Assembly (NCBI RefSeq): GCF_000003815.2
Contig: NC_049989.1
Coordinates: 20,012,168 to 20,076,167 of the forward strand
DNA from: Branchiostoma floridae
Lineage: Eukaryota; Chordata; Leptocardii; Amphioxiformes; Branchiostomatidae
DNA length: 64,000 bases
Direction: 5' to 3'
This document shows positions 48,300-60,435 of the stretch, piece by piece. Position numbers and translations under genes: made by a program. Each line of letters opens with the position of its first letter. Position 1 is the stretch's first letter. Under the pieces are notes generated by a model, which was given only the letters and a program-made list of their open reading frames with translations, was not told where the DNA came from and ran no database searches.

Positions 48300-49365
48300 G
48301 GGACAACAGTCAGAAAATTAGGTTAATAAAAACAAGACCAACCAGAAAGACTAGAATTTTATAGCACTGTCAGGACTGGCAAAATGCCTACAAAATAATC
48401 TCTGTGCATCGTAACAAATGGGAAGGTTTTCTTGCAGTACTTTTCCTTCAATGAATGTGTCAAAGGCTTCTTGTTTTGAGCATTTAGCTCATGAAGGAAC
48501 TATCAACATTAAAAGTTCAGTAACCCCCATCACCTGCTAACGTTCCTGTGACCATATGTTAGCATATCACAGTTGCTGTAACGTTGCATCCTGTTTTCAA
48601 ATGTCATACACTGACTCATTCATTGAAACTTACATTTGTGACAACATCAGCTTATGATAGATTATAAAAAATTTCAGTTTTTACACGAACACAGCAGTTT
48701 AGAATTAGAGTTCTGTGTTAACTGTTAACATGGCTCAGAACACTTTATTTTTGTTTTCTGCAATCTGGAATTCATAACATATTGAGCCTGGATTTCTGTA
48801 GCTTGGCAGATAGCATGTTCTCTCAAGTACTGCATTTTTTTTTTTCAAAATTCAAGAAATTTGAATTTCAAAAAAATGTTCTGCTTATTTTCGGTTGCTG
48901 GTGGGAATTTCAAAGAAATTTGCAAATCCAACTTATCTTAGCTTATCTGGGAACCACAGAATGGCATAAGAGCAAAAACTGTCAAAAACAATATTGTACC
49001 AAAATCACCCCCCCCCCCTTCTGTTTACATGTTGTTTACCTTACGTAAGCTATCAGTCCAACAAAAAGGGCGTAACACTAATTTAATTATCCTTACCGCC
49101 AAAACATGAGAATGACAACACACATTTTATATTACATGTTGTAAAAACTGGAGAAAAAATATACCTGCAGCATTGTGTAGAACTAAAACGAAGCTACAAG
49201 GAAACAAAAAAAATATATTCCAACTTCACTGGCTTTTATCAAAACAAAGATGGCCGCCATATTTTCATAGACGAGAAAAAATCAACACAGACACCGGTAA
49301 AAAAGAATCCCATTTTTTACCACAAAGAAAATATGAAACCACACAACAGTAGTGCTACACTATAA
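48300..49365. other. Presumed SMIM14 5' intron, no gene seen
   Basis: AT-rich sequence with a short C-run near 49010. The open frames are low-information and no protein family is recognisable. Confidence 0.5.
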
Positions 49366-50330
49366 CTGATTCCTTACCTTGAAAACCGCAGGAATGTTTG
49401 GACCGAACTGTCCTGTTTAACGTACTTAATCCAGCTTTTTGCGGGGGTTTCAGGAGATATCTCGGACCGGTTCACTACAAAAGGACACGTCAACTTAGCT
49501 AAAGTGCCCGGATGTGGGCCAGAAACCAAGACCCCTTAGAGGACCAACGTTTTACCTGATCAGGAACATTTTGCATCTATGAAATTAGAAAAACTAGCAT
49601 TATTTTAATTCTACAAATCTGCCAAATTCATTTCAAATTACATCTATATATTTTTGTTGCACTTACACCGATATTTTTTATGTTAAGACTCCGAGTGGCT
49701 TTAATGATCTGGAAATTTTCATTCGTGTATGCGGTCTTGCCAGAATTTTTTTTTTATCTCCACTTCCCAAATCCGGTTAGTTTTGAATGATGCAACAAGT
49801 GGGCGTGTCCTCGAACAAGTGGGATCTAAACATAAGTATCAGAATTCAGATCGATGTGTTTAAAACGATGTATTAAAGTTCGCCACGTCGTCGTGGTGTA
49901 AATTCAGGTGTACGTGGGTGAATATGGTAATAGCAATAGCTACATTGTCAGGCACTGTCTTTGTCCCTTTGAATTCCAAAAGGGACATAATGTAGAAATA
50001 TGGCGCCAAAATTTCAAATGTTCTGAACTTGAAAATCTCCATTCAGATTGACATTTGCAACTTATTTCTAACTTATCTGCGTCATTTTATCACATTTCTA
50101 GTGCTAATTAACAACGTCAAAGTAAGCCGCGACCAAATTCACTTACTTCCGGGTAGCCTACCGGAAGTAAGCCGACCGTAGATTTCCGAATCGACCGTTG
50201 CCGGTCGCAGATCTTCGGAGCTTAGCGGGGACTTTCAACAAACTTCAGTAATGATTCGAGCGAACCACCGAACGCGTTCTAAAGCGCACTTTGGCTCGCC
50301 GGCGAGTTGAATAAAATGGCGGACAACTCA
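49366..50330. promoter_or_regulatory. Candidate SMIM14 5' exon and bidirectional-type promoter
   Basis: On the minus strand a CAAG then GTAAGG donor at about 49378 could end a noncoding first exon. Further up, ACTTCCGGGTAGCCTACCGGAAGTAAG (split here as ACTTCCGG at 50153 and CCGGAAGT at 50160) gives two facing ETS-type sites. AAAATGGCGG at 50313 fits a YY1-type site or a plus-strand start (a 34-codon frame beginning MADNSSGGGK). This is by sequence resemblance only. Confidence 0.35.
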
Positions 50331-50784
50331 AGCGGCGGAGGGAAGTGTGCATATTTCAAGACGTCCTCACCTTACAACAAAGTCATATCCATACGTTGTA
50401 AATATTGCTGTGCAGTGTAATAAGGTAGACTCAACTCGTTATGTAGAAAAATGGCCGAAAACAGTAACTTTAATTTTACATTATGTCCCTTTCACCCGAT
50501 AAAGCGGTTTAATCTAGTTTGTCTCAGGCCCCTATAGCTAGTTTAGTTAGGCCATGTTGGTTTAATTATATGGATGCCATCCTCGCGCGCATCAATTTTC
50601 GACCGTTTCCAAAGAAAAAAGATTTTGAACGATAAGTAACGTTAACGCACACAGCAGCTGAAAAGAATGAGCAAATATATGCCGTGGATTGAAAAAAGAA
50701 ATATCGTTAATGTATACTGACGTCATAGAATGTCGACATCAATTCCAATGTCAAAGAAGAAGATGTCAAAGATTGAAAATGAAG

Positions 50785-50905
50785 GTCCTGAGTTCAAACC
50801 CCGACGTGTCACCGGTCTTGTGCCCTTGGGAAAGGCACTTAACACGACTTTCTTACATGGGCTACAAAAGTCTTCAGCAAATTGAAGTTGGTAGCCTCAA
50901 AAAAC
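50785..50905 (+). repeat. SINE fragment
   Basis: A B-box-like GAGTTCAAACCCC is followed by TGTGCCCTTGGGAAAGGCAC and TTAACACGACTTTC, a conserved core found in many aquatic-animal SINEs. The head is incomplete. Confidence 0.6.
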
Positions 50906-51034
50906 GAAAGAAAAAAAAAAGATTGAAAATGAAGAACATATTTTTCAGTATACCATATCATACCTTATATAAAACGTCCGGATATACCAGTAATTATTAC
51001 AGTACAGGTATGATTCGCCATATCCCACATGTCG

Positions 51035-51127
51035 TAGCCTGGGTACCATTCTCCGCGGTCGGCTTTGGGGAGCTTTACCCGGTCACCCCTACACCGCCGA
51101 GCGCCCGACGGTATGGTTCCCAGGCTA
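51035..51127. mobile_element. 93-bp MITE with 9-bp target duplication
   Basis: TAGCCTGGGTACCAT at the left and ATGGTTCCCAGGCTA at the right are inverted termini. CACATGTCG flanks it perfectly on both sides (51026-51034 and 51128-51136). The left end resembles the outer element at 26711. Confidence 0.85.
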
Positions 51128-51269
51128 CACATGTCGCTATTCGAAGCCAGAATGAAGTGAGGACACGGTCGTGCCAGGTGCCTTTTCCAACGGTATGGGA
51201 TGGGGACTAAGCACCCTGTCATTACGCCACGCGACGCCATACACTTGATTACTTGAGAGGTTAGGCTCC

Positions 51270-51440
51270 AGCTGTTTTTTAACGTTTTTTTTTAGTCGCT
51301 TTTATCGGGCTTTCTATTTTGTCATTTTTCTTGAAGTACGCCAGCCAGTTAGGTTTTGACACAGCAAGACAAAATACAAAATAGAAAGCCCGATAAAAAC
51401 GACTACAAAAACGTAAAAAGAAACAGCCGGAGCCTAACCT
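51270..51440. repeat. Inverted repeat
   Basis: TTAGGCTCCAGCTGTTTTTT, GTCGCTTTTATCGGGCTTTC and TATTTTG on the left recur inverted at the right (AAAGCCCGATAAAAACGAC, ACAGCCGGAGCCTAA). This is a MITE-like palindrome. The sequence from 51440 to 52878 shows no gene. Confidence 0.7.
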
Positions 51441-52878
51441 CTGCTTGGAGAGTAACACTTGATGTCTATACTGCAACTTGCGTCTAGATCTCTAAACTCT
51501 AATTGACTGTACTAACGTTAGAGATCAGTAAAAGGCCCCGAAATTGTAGCTGTAACTTGATTTTACTCGTTTTGACTTTTGACTTCGGTCGTAAGGTTAG
51601 TCGAATAAATTATTACGGAGTGGAGCAATCATTAACGTTAGTTCACCTTTATCCGTTGGGTAACCTATATCCGTTGTATATAAAAATAGGGTATTCGGGG
51701 ATCGTTAAGTCGATAGAAGGTATTTTCACACTGCAATATTTTGAAAATGTTGACATTTGAGACCCACGTTGTTGACTTAAAATCTCTAAATGCCCAGGGT
51801 TTTTTTTTAAACAACGAATCTAGGTTACCCCACGGATAAAGGTGAACTAGCGTTACATCTCATCTACCAGGAGATGAAGTTAAGACTTCCTGGTAGTAAG
51901 ATACGAGAAATAAACTCAAGCATCTGGATGTGATTCTAAAAGCATATCCAGCTGTTTAGCGTACTAGGAGATGATTAATGATTTACAACTCATCATACAT
52001 AAATTGAGGACGAAATAGGGCTGGAAGGGCAAGGGCTACTCTCTGCGATAAAAGACAAGCAGTTCTGGAGGACTAACTTCATCTGCTCCACCTCACACGA
52101 GGATGAACGATGATGATGATGATGATATATACATGCTGCTATGACAACTGCCGGCTACTCCAACCATCATTTGACTATGAGAAATACCACAAAACGGACT
52201 GTATTTAATGACATCAGACAGAACAGAGCCTGGTATGTATTTTCAACCCTTTATTGTAACGAGACTTTCTTATCAAAAGTATTTGTCTAACAAGAAAGAC
52301 ACATGTGTTACACGTTTCATCCTGATATGTCAATAGCAGCACTTGCACAGTCATGAAATAAAATCAACCGTCTTCAGACAACGATGATGAAAATATCTGA
52401 ATGTGTTTAAGAAACTTATTATAATCTGATATATGCTAATTTCTTTCATTGTCATGGGGTAGTTGTTACCGTAAGTTTACTTTATTAACTAAGTAACTTT
52501 AGCGCATATTGAAAACTTCACTATATAAATGTAAGAAAATTTATGTTTTACAATTTTAAACCCGTATCGATGATTTCTGTAACGTAAATTTCTTCTTCTT
52601 GGCTCTAAGTTTTCCAGCAACAACATTTATGAATTCACCAGTCGTAACAAAATACACATTGATTTACGTACGTTCAGTACAAAACATCACACTTTGACAT
52701 TACTTCCTGTCAGAAACAAAACTGTCATACCTGCATACCGTGACCCGTCTTTGTACATTTACAGCAACTAAACATCTCACAACATTCATAGAAACATCAG
52801 TCATATCAAAATATACTCTGATTTTAGCTCGACAAAAAACATAGCTAGCGGCTTTGGAACAAACCCGATCGAGTTCGG

Positions 52879-54090
52879 TTAGATCGAGATGCTCTCAGTT
52901 CTGTCAGGTCTGAGTGCAAAGAGTTTCTCTTCGAGGGCTTCCACGACTTCTGTCGCGGATGGTCTGCTGTTCGGCAGTGCGCTCCAGCACCGAGACGCGT
53001 GCCGCTGATACCAGCCTTCGAGAACAGACGCCTCTTCCTCGTCGTTTTCCGGAAAGGAGGGTCTAACATTGTTCGCAACGACCCCGAAGATGACGACGTG
53101 AGGATTTTCTCCTAGGTAGGGATGTTCTCGGGACCGCATCTGCCATAACGTGATCCCATAGGAGTAGATGTCGGCGCGGGTGGTCGGTGGGTCCCCCCGC
53201 ATGAGCTCGGGCGCGCGGTACGCGAAGGTGCCGGTGAGGTGCGACCGCTCCGTCGGGCTGACCCGCCCCGTCTCCCCGTCAACAACCTGGCAGCACCCGA
53301 AGTCCCCCAGCTTGCAGCGGTCGTCGTGGGTGACCATCACGTTGGCCGGTTTCAAGTCCAAGTGCGCGATGTTGTGTTTGTGAGAGTAATCCAAGGCTTT
53401 TGAAATGTCCAAGGCGAATCTAAGACGTCTTCTGATGTACAGAGGTTCCTCGGGGTCTGAGATCACCTGTTGGAGGTTCTTCTCACCTGCATGTTCCATA
53501 ACGATAAAGGTGTTGTCCCTCAAGGTGGACGAGCTCACGGCGAGAGTCCGCACGATGTTCGGGTGCCGGAGGTCCAAGACGCACAGCTCGGCCTGGAAGC
53601 TCTGCACCGCCGCCGGCAGGTTGTGTCTGCATCGGTCCAGCACCTTCACGGCGACCCGCTTTCCCCCGTACCTGCCTTCGTACACCGTTCCGAACCCTCC
53701 GTTTCCTATCGTCTGTCCTCTGTGCAAGTCTTCCTCGCTCACGCTACACCTGGCGACGTCCCTACTCTTCTTAAACGGCACGACTCTACAGCACGACAAC
53801 GCTGCCGGCTTGCCGTCGGGCCCGCTCCTCTCTGGCGCCGACCCATTGTTATTGCAGGCTCCGCTGTCTCCAGATTCCTTCTTGCTCGCAGAGTCGGATG
53901 AATTCCTCGAAAACGCCCACTCTCTCACCTTCTTGCCGAACCTCCTGGCCTGGTGAGGACTCGGGCTGGGTTTCTTAGGCGTACATCCCATCTCCAACGC
54001 AGCACGCAGCAGCGAGCGCTGTTTCTCCACAAGCTGTGCAGCGGCGAGGAGAAGTTTCCGCGCTGTGCGCACTGCCCGCGTTCCTGCCAT
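52879..54090 (-). CDS. MOS: Serine/threonine kinase MOS, intronless
   Basis: MOS is the MAP kinase kinase kinase that activates MEK/ERK in oocytes and sustains meiotic arrest. The frame gives 403 residues in one exon, as in vertebrate MOS. Kinase landmarks: Gly loop GNGGFG at 129-134, VAVK with the ATP-binding Lys at 149, the C-helix Glu around 168, catalytic HLDLKPAN at 243-250 (the HLD variant typical of MOS, not HRD), DFG at 263-265, the GTFAYRAPEL activation segment at 287-296, ADIYSYGITLWQM at 307-318, and RCWSALPNSRPSA near the end. Residues 1-118 are a basic, Ser-rich extension longer than in vertebrates and lacking the MPSP N-terminus. Met34 (MGCTPKK) is an in-frame alternative start. 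The overlapping plus-strand frames are shadows of this gene. Confidence 0.93.
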   Translation of the reverse strand: MAGTRAVRTARKLLLAAAQLVEKQRSLLRAALEMGCTPKKPSPSPHQARRFGKKVREWAFSRNSSDSASKKESGDSGACNNNGSAPERSGPDGKPAALSCCRVVPFKKSRDVARCSVSEEDLHRGQTIGNGGFGTVYEGRYGGKRVAVKVLDRCRHNLPAAVQSFQAELCVLDLRHPNIVRTLAVSSSTLRDNTFIVMEHAGEKNLQQVISDPEEPLYIRRRLRFALDISKALDYSHKHNIAHLDLKPANVMVTHDDRCKLGDFGCCQVVDGETGRVSPTERSHLTGTFAYRAPELMRGDPPTTRADIYSYGITLWQMRSREHPYLGENPHVVIFGVVANNVRPSFPENDEEEASVLEGWYQRHASRCWSALPNSRPSATEVVEALEEKLFALRPDRTESISI

Positions 54091-54138
54091 GCCAGCGTCG
54101 GGGACAGAACTGGTGTTTTGGGCCGTCAGCTGGGCTCC

Positions 54139-54144
54139 TTTATA
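54139..54144 (-). promoter_or_regulatory. TATA box of MOS
   Basis: TATAAA on the minus strand (context TTTATAAAGG), about 50 bases upstream of the MOS ATG at 54090. This would give a 5' UTR of roughly 20 bases. Confidence 0.6.
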
Positions 54145-55468
54145 AACGCGTTTATCTCAGCAGCTGGCCATTGGTCTATTGGGACAGCCGATCATCCATA
54201 TCAATCTAACCTTAACGCCAGAAAGAACAACGAGAGGTCACCTGCTTTCAAAAAGTCGTCGAAAACGTCGTCTACAAAACATCACACTCTTTCGGACCCA
54301 CTTTTGTCACTGTTGGTGCCGGTATACCCGTTCTGATAGCTTCTATGTACAAATAGTTTCATGTTTTCCACGTTTTAATGTACCTGATACAATAAAGCAG
54401 GGTTTAGAATCATCTAACCCCCGCAGGACCCTAAATTTGCATGACACAGGCCGGTATTATCAGGCGCGTGGACGGCTCGTGCGGCAATTATGCAAAATCG
54501 TGCCTTATCCGTATTCATCACCCTGATTTTCCGCGCCGTCGCTCTGTTTACCCTGTAAGAATGGACCGCCAAGAACGCCTGTCTGAAGGAGCTTTGTGCG
54601 ACGACAACACTGGTGCACTATTGTCCTTGACTCGCCTGACTTTTTGTTAAGTCTTTGTTCTTGCGCGCAGTTGCTATGTACCACCAGCGCCTTGCTCGTA
54701 AAGTTTTGTCGGTCTCAATACACGCGTCTTATTAATGTCTATTCCATGGGTGACATTTGTCACTTTTCAGAATCCATAAGGCACCGTGTTCGTAAAACAC
54801 CATAGATTGCTTAATAAAGTATGTCAAAAGCTACCGTTGGAGTATTCCTTGTTAACTCAAAAGAGCATTGGCTTCCGTTTATGTTATGATTCCATTTTAA
54901 GGGCTAGTTTCTTGACTTTGAAATTCTTGACTTTGCAGAGCTTCAAACTGACAAATGCTAGTGAGAACTTCCTCCATTGCCATTCAAAAACACACATTTT
55001 TTGATATAGAAATGAAATACTTCAATTTAAAATCATTCTCAAAGTTTAATTCATAGCCTGGAAAATAACCACAATGAATATCACCGTCTTAAATCTGCTC
55101 CTAAACACTTACACTTACGATTGAAACTGGAAAAATATGAAACAAAGTCCATCCTCTTTCGTAGGCGCTTCCGTATCCTATTCCTTTATACATGTTATAG
55201 GTAGCCATTTGTCTATTTCCTAGCCATGATTTAAACTGCCGTCCTAAGTCTGTTCCTCACAATCTGGGCCACACACCAAAACCCGAAACAATAGTAAACA
55301 CAGTCTATCCTCTGTTGTAATCACTGTAAGCCCTTATGTAGATTAAACCCCACAGCACGACAGAACCTAAACCACTAAGCAGCTGACCATCCAGCTGCCC
55401 ATTGTGATGGTAAGGACAGGAGGAGCCGTCTCCATCCATTATCGCTCGCCGGCAGTGGTAAAACAAAG
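54145..55468. other. Intergenic spacer upstream of MOS
   Basis: No gene recognised. Short frames on both strands lack conserved features. Confidence 0.5.
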
Positions 55469-56125
55469 GCAGGGTGACATATGGCACGAGACCGGGGCGT
55501 GATTACAGGGAGAAGTGGCGACATGTTGCGCCGGGGGAGTCATCTTCAAGCAGATGCACGCACACGGAGGGTTGTGTTTGTTCGCGCCTGTTGCCTCTCA
55601 CCAACCCACAACATATTTTACCAGCTCACTTCCCTTTGCCAGTAAAAATTCCAGGCCAATACTACCCCCGCGACCCAACTTCTGTTTGGAGACTACCAAC
55701 TGTAAGAGTTTGCCGACTGATTCATCTGTCACAGTGTCTGTCTGTCTGTCTGTGTCTCTCTCTCTTTCTCTGCTACTCTCTGTGGGTTTTTTTTGGTGTG
55801 TTTTTGTGTGTGTGTTTGTTTGTGTTTGTGTCTAGATCTGGCACAGTAAAACAATGGCAGGGTGACATAAGGCACGAGACCGGGCGTGATTACAGGGAGA
55901 AGTGGCGACATGTTGCGCCTGGGGATCAATCTTCAAGCAGATGCACGCACACGGAGGGTTGTGTGTTGTTCGCGCCTGTTGCCTCTCACCACCCCACCTT
56001 TTATTCCGTGATTTTTTTTACCAGCTCATTTCCCCTTGCCAGTAAAAATTCCAGGCAAATACTACCCCCGCGACCCAACTTCTGCTTGGAGAATAACACC
56101 TGTCAGAGTTTTGCCGATTGGTTCA

Positions 56126-56160
<35 letters not shown>

Positions 56161-56523
56161 TTCCCTTTCTCTGTTACTGTTCTCTGTGTGTTTTTGTGTG
56201 TTTGTTTTGTTTTGTTTGTTTGTGTTTGTGTTTGTGTCAATATCTGTCAGCAGTAAAACAAAGGCAGGGTGACATATGGCACGAGACCGGCCCGTGATTA
56301 CAGGGGAGAACTGGCGACATGTTGCGCCTGGGGATCAATCTTCAAGCAGATGCACGCACACGGAGGGTTGTGTGTTTGTTCGCGCCTGTTGCCTCTCACC
56401 AACCCACCTCTTATTTTATCAGCTCACTTCCCTTTGCCAGTAAAAATTCCAGGCAAATACTACCCCAGCGACCCAACTTCTGCTTGGAGAATAACACCTG
56501 TCAGAGTTTTGCCGATTGGTTCA

Positions 56524-56559
<36 letters not shown>

Positions 56560-57140
56560 AATTTCCCTTTCTCTGTTACTCTCTGTACTCTCTGTGTGTT
56601 TTTGTGTGTTTTTGTGTGTGTGTGTTTGTTTGTGTTTGTGTCTAGATCTGGCACAGTAAAACAAAGGCAGGGTGACATATGGCACGAGACCGGCCTGTGA
56701 TTACAGAGGAGAACTGGCGACATGTTGCGCCTGGGGATCAGTCTTCAAGCAGATGCACGCGCACGGAGGGTTGTGTGTTGTTCGCGCCTGTTGCCTCTCA
56801 CCAACCCACCTCTTATTTTACCAGCTCACTTCCCTTTGCCAGTAAAAATTCCAGGCAAATACTACCCCCGCGACCCAACCTCTGCTTAAAGAATACCACC
56901 TGTTAGAGTTTTGCCGATTGATTCATCTGTCTGTCCGTCTGTCTCTCTTTCTCTGTTACTCTCTGTGTGGGTTTGTGGGTTTGTTTTGTTTTGTTTTGTT
57001 TTGTTTGTTTGTGTCTAGAGATCTGGCACAGTAAAACAAAGGTAGTGTGACATATGGCACGAGACCGGGGCGTGATTACAGGGAGAAGTGGCGACATGTT
57101 GCGCCTGGGGATCAATCTTCAAGCAGATGCACGCGTACAG
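55469..57140 (+). repeat. Satellite-like tandem array, unit about 370-408 bp
   Basis: Units start near 55469, 55857, 56265, 56669 and 57040 (the last partial), each with GGGTGACATATGGCACGAGAC or a close variant, CGACATGTTGCGCC, TTCAAGCAGATGCACGC, CCAGTAAAAATTCCAGGC and a CTGT/CTCT-rich end. Unit lengths are about 388, 408, 404 and 371. The frames of 100-260 codons in it repeat the same peptides and are not convincing genes. Confidence 0.9.
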
Positions 57141-57179
57141 ATAGTCTCTACCGGCCTGGCGTGAAGTATTTTAGCCTGG

Positions 57180-57241
57180 ATGTCAGCTCTAGTACGCTCT
57201 CTCTGAGTCTCTGTCTCTCTCACCCTGTCTCTGTCTCTGTC

Positions 57242-57282
<41 letters not shown>

Positions 57283-57727
57283 GTCTCTGTCTCTGTCTCT
57301 GTCTCTGTCTCTGTCTCTGTCTCTCTCTCAGACAGATGTGTTCTGCTTATCTGTGTGCCAGTTAGTCTGTCTGTCGGGGTGTTGGGTTCGTGTGTTCATA
57401 CATGTATGTGTGTTTTTGTGTTCGTGTGTGTGTGTGCATGATATGTGTGTGTGTGCATTTGTGTGTATGTGAGTGCGTGTGTGTGTGAGTGCGTGTGTGA
57501 GTGTATATCATATGATGTGTGTGTGTGTGTGCCTTTGTGTGTGTGAGTGTGTATGTGTGTGTGTGTGTGTGTGTGTGTACCTTTGTGTGTATGTGAGTGC
57601 GTGTGTGTGAGTGTGTGTGTGTGTGTGTGTGTATGTGTGTGTGTGTGTGTGTATGTGTGTGTGTGTGTGTGTGCCTTTGTGTGTATGTGAGTGCGTGTGT
57701 GTGTGAGTGCGTGTGTGAGTGTATATC

Positions 57728-57759
<32 letters not shown>

Positions 57760-57800
57760 CTTTGTGTGTATGTGAGTTTGTGTGTGTGCATGCGCCTGCG
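57180..57800. repeat. (CTGT)n, (CTCTGT)n and (TG)n microsatellites
   Basis: 57180-57345 is CTGT/CTCTGT. 57400-57800 is TG with recurring islands such as GTGCCTTTGTGTGTATGTGAG and a repeated GAGTGTATATCATATG, indicating higher-order duplication of about 100-200 bp. Confidence 0.93.
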
Positions 57801-57899
57801 TGTGTATATATGTCTCTGTGTCTATATGCGAGTATATGTATGTCATTAGAAATATACACAACCATGTTTTGTTTTCCTTTTTCTCCGCGGTGCAAGTTT

Positions 57900-60117
57900 T
57901 CCTCAGATCTCGCATCCATCTGCTATCTTACGAGGTAAATAAAGAAAACCCGTAAAAGTAGAAATCTGTGCACAACAGCGTTCCCGCCAGGTTCTTGAAA
58001 GTATGCGTCCAAATATTTGGGAGGGGCGTAATGAGCGCCGGAGGCGCGAGACGAGCGCCGCAGGCGCTCGCATTCTAGGGGGGTCCGGGGGCATGCTCCC
58101 CCGGGAAAATTTAGATTTTCAAACGCTCTAGAACACAATTTCCTGCAATTTGAGAGGATAATCATGCACTTGAGATTGGATGTCGGTTGCCTCTTTTACT
58201 CCCATTTTCAGTTATCGACGACCACCCTCTTCATCAAAAGGCGTATATTAAAAAAACTATAAGCACAGGGAATCAGCCTTCCGTGATCTGGCCCGGGTAT
58301 TATTTGTCCAGACATGTCTATATGAAAATTTTGATGCTTCGAAACAGGGCTCTAACTAGTTCGTCAGCCATGGAAAAATTCTGCCAATTTTTTTCCGTCA
58401 TTGAATAAGAAAATTTCTACCTCGTGCGATCGATGTTGCGCCCTCCCGCATTAAATAGTTTTCAGAGACGATAAAATAACGGCGCCAACACACTATGTGT
58501 ATTTTTTTTTCTATTTTACCCGACGATTTTACTAAAATTTTTCGAATCGGTGGGGTTTTACAAGGCCGCGCCGTCATTTTCCACAAGCGTGCGTTTGTTT
58601 CCTGCGACCTCAGGTAACCCCGTTTTCGGCGTGAAATCTTTGACTGGATTTCTTTTTTAATAGACCAAGAACGTTATACATTACTCGAAGGAGGACGATC
58701 TGCTGCCTCTTTGGCAGTGAGCAGTGCCGGTGTAGCCTTGAAGCAGTAGCCAGAAATACGTCCCAACGTGCTGGGCGCTGCGATCGACGGTCCGTCTGGG
58801 GAGGGGGGCGTGCCGCGCCATGTGCCACGGAGGCCAACGCTAGTGCACAACCGACTCGATCGACGCCTGACAACAATATTGCGGCCCCTTTTCTGCCGCA
58901 AATTTTGTCTTTTTGAACCAAAAGAAATTTTGTAAATAAGAATTAAAGTGTATAGTTTTGAATTCTTCACTTATTTACCGCGCACGTTTTTTTTTAACTT
59001 GGATAAATGGGGAAACTTTAATAGTAAATTGTTAGCAGCTAGAGAAGAAACACAAGTTGCCAGACGACACGGGCGGCTACTAACGTCACGTGCGCTTATA
59101 CTCGGTAACTTTCTTTTTTTTTCCGGTGACCAATGACAGAGTGTAACATTACATTTATCGAACGCTGATTGGTTATCAAGATGATTGGATTTGGACCTGG
59201 TGGCCAATCTAGACTGCTTGGCGCCGGCGGCCTGTTGTCAAAAATACCGACTGCCAATCAACTGCCCACAGCGTGAGAACTTTTGTTGAGATGTGCGGCA
59301 CTCGCGCAGAATAGTTTGTTTGTTCAATACTAGTATTACCCACAAATCTTTAACAAATACGTGAAAATGAAGACAAGTAAGTATCACGTTAATATCAGAA
59401 TATAAAATCTGCATAAGATTTCTTCGAGTGTTAAAGAATGCTGACTGTCAGATGTATTTCACGGACTACAAAAAATTACATTGCGCAAAAGACGGCCCAG
59501 ACTTGGCGCGTGGCTGGGTGTGCCGTACATGGGTCCGCTCGTTGTAAAACGTGCCGCGCTCCGCCCCATGCCCAAACTACTGGGATGACCGGAAAGTGAA
59601 GAATTTGAAGTATAAATTGTAAAGGTAGGATTCCTTCTTATAAAGACAGTTTTTTTTTAAAGATCCCAGATACATTTTGTACACTGGTGGTGCAGGTCGG
59701 CCTTTCTTTCAGATTTTTTTATGGACGCATTCAGCCGAGCCGAGTGCGTCTTTCCAGAAAAAAATGCGTCCAAAGACGTAAAGACGTATGCCTGGCGGGA
59801 ACGCTGGTGCACAACAATCCATACTATACATCTGCTTGGAGATTACCCAGTGGCACGTGCCGATTATAAAAGCTAACAGTGACACGTGGACAAGGTTTAA
59901 TCCTTAGGCAGATGTTTGGACCCGGGGGACGTTTTTAATTAAGCAAAAAGCTCAATTAGCTACTATCTAAAGTTTGGTTATTAAGCAGATTTATACGTTG
60001 GCACGCGCCAGCTGCGTAACACTGATTTCATCCACTGGCACCGGGGAAATGTTTATACCTATAGGATTCTATAGATAAGTGTGGCGGTTCTTTAGCATGC
60101 TTGAGGTGTGCCTATCA
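57900..60117. other. Non-coding region with GC-rich repeat and possible small exon
   Basis: 58015-58105 is a GC-rich segment with GAGCGCCGGAGGCGCGAGAC-type near-palindromes and a GGGGGCATGCTCCCCC palindrome, probably a transposon end. At 59367 an ATG (MKT) runs into a consensus GTAAGT donor; this could be a tiny first exon, but no partner exon is certain. No other genes are seen. Confidence 0.4.
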
Positions 60118-60435
60118 TAAGGGGGGTTCACACGTATGTGCGTTATATGTATTCAAGTCCGTATGAGGTCCGTTTTGGAGTTATAAGCCTGAGCCAGGCT
60201 CCATGGGTCGCTGGAAAAACAGTAGAAATTAGACAAATATAGACGCATAGTATGCAAAAGGAGTAAACTAACTGAGGGGTATGGTTTTTGAGCCAGCTAA
60301 CTCGTCTGGCATGTTATCTGTTAATATTTGTCCTATTTCTATTACTTTCCCAGCTCCATGTGGAGCCTGGTAGAGGCCAAAACTTCCATAAGGAACTCAT
60401 ACGGACTTAGCTTGAATGCACGCACGTGTGGCAAA
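60118..60435. mobile_element. MITE family M7, full copy
   Basis: Long arms with TTCACACGTATGTGCG / CGCACGTGTGGC ends, GTAGAAATTAGACAAATATA and its inverse, and GAGCCAGGCTCCATGGG / AGCTCCATGTGGAGCCTGG. It is homologous to 42817-43127. Confidence 0.8.

Noticed and set aside
53168-53956. Plus-strand frames of 143 and 183 codons
   Set aside because: They lie antisense to the MOS kinase and exist because of its GC-rich codons.
55474-56723. Frames of 100-260 codons in the 55-57 kb region
   Set aside because: The same peptides recur unit by unit in a satellite array and end in low-complexity Leu/Ser/Cys/Val. No family features or splice structure are seen.
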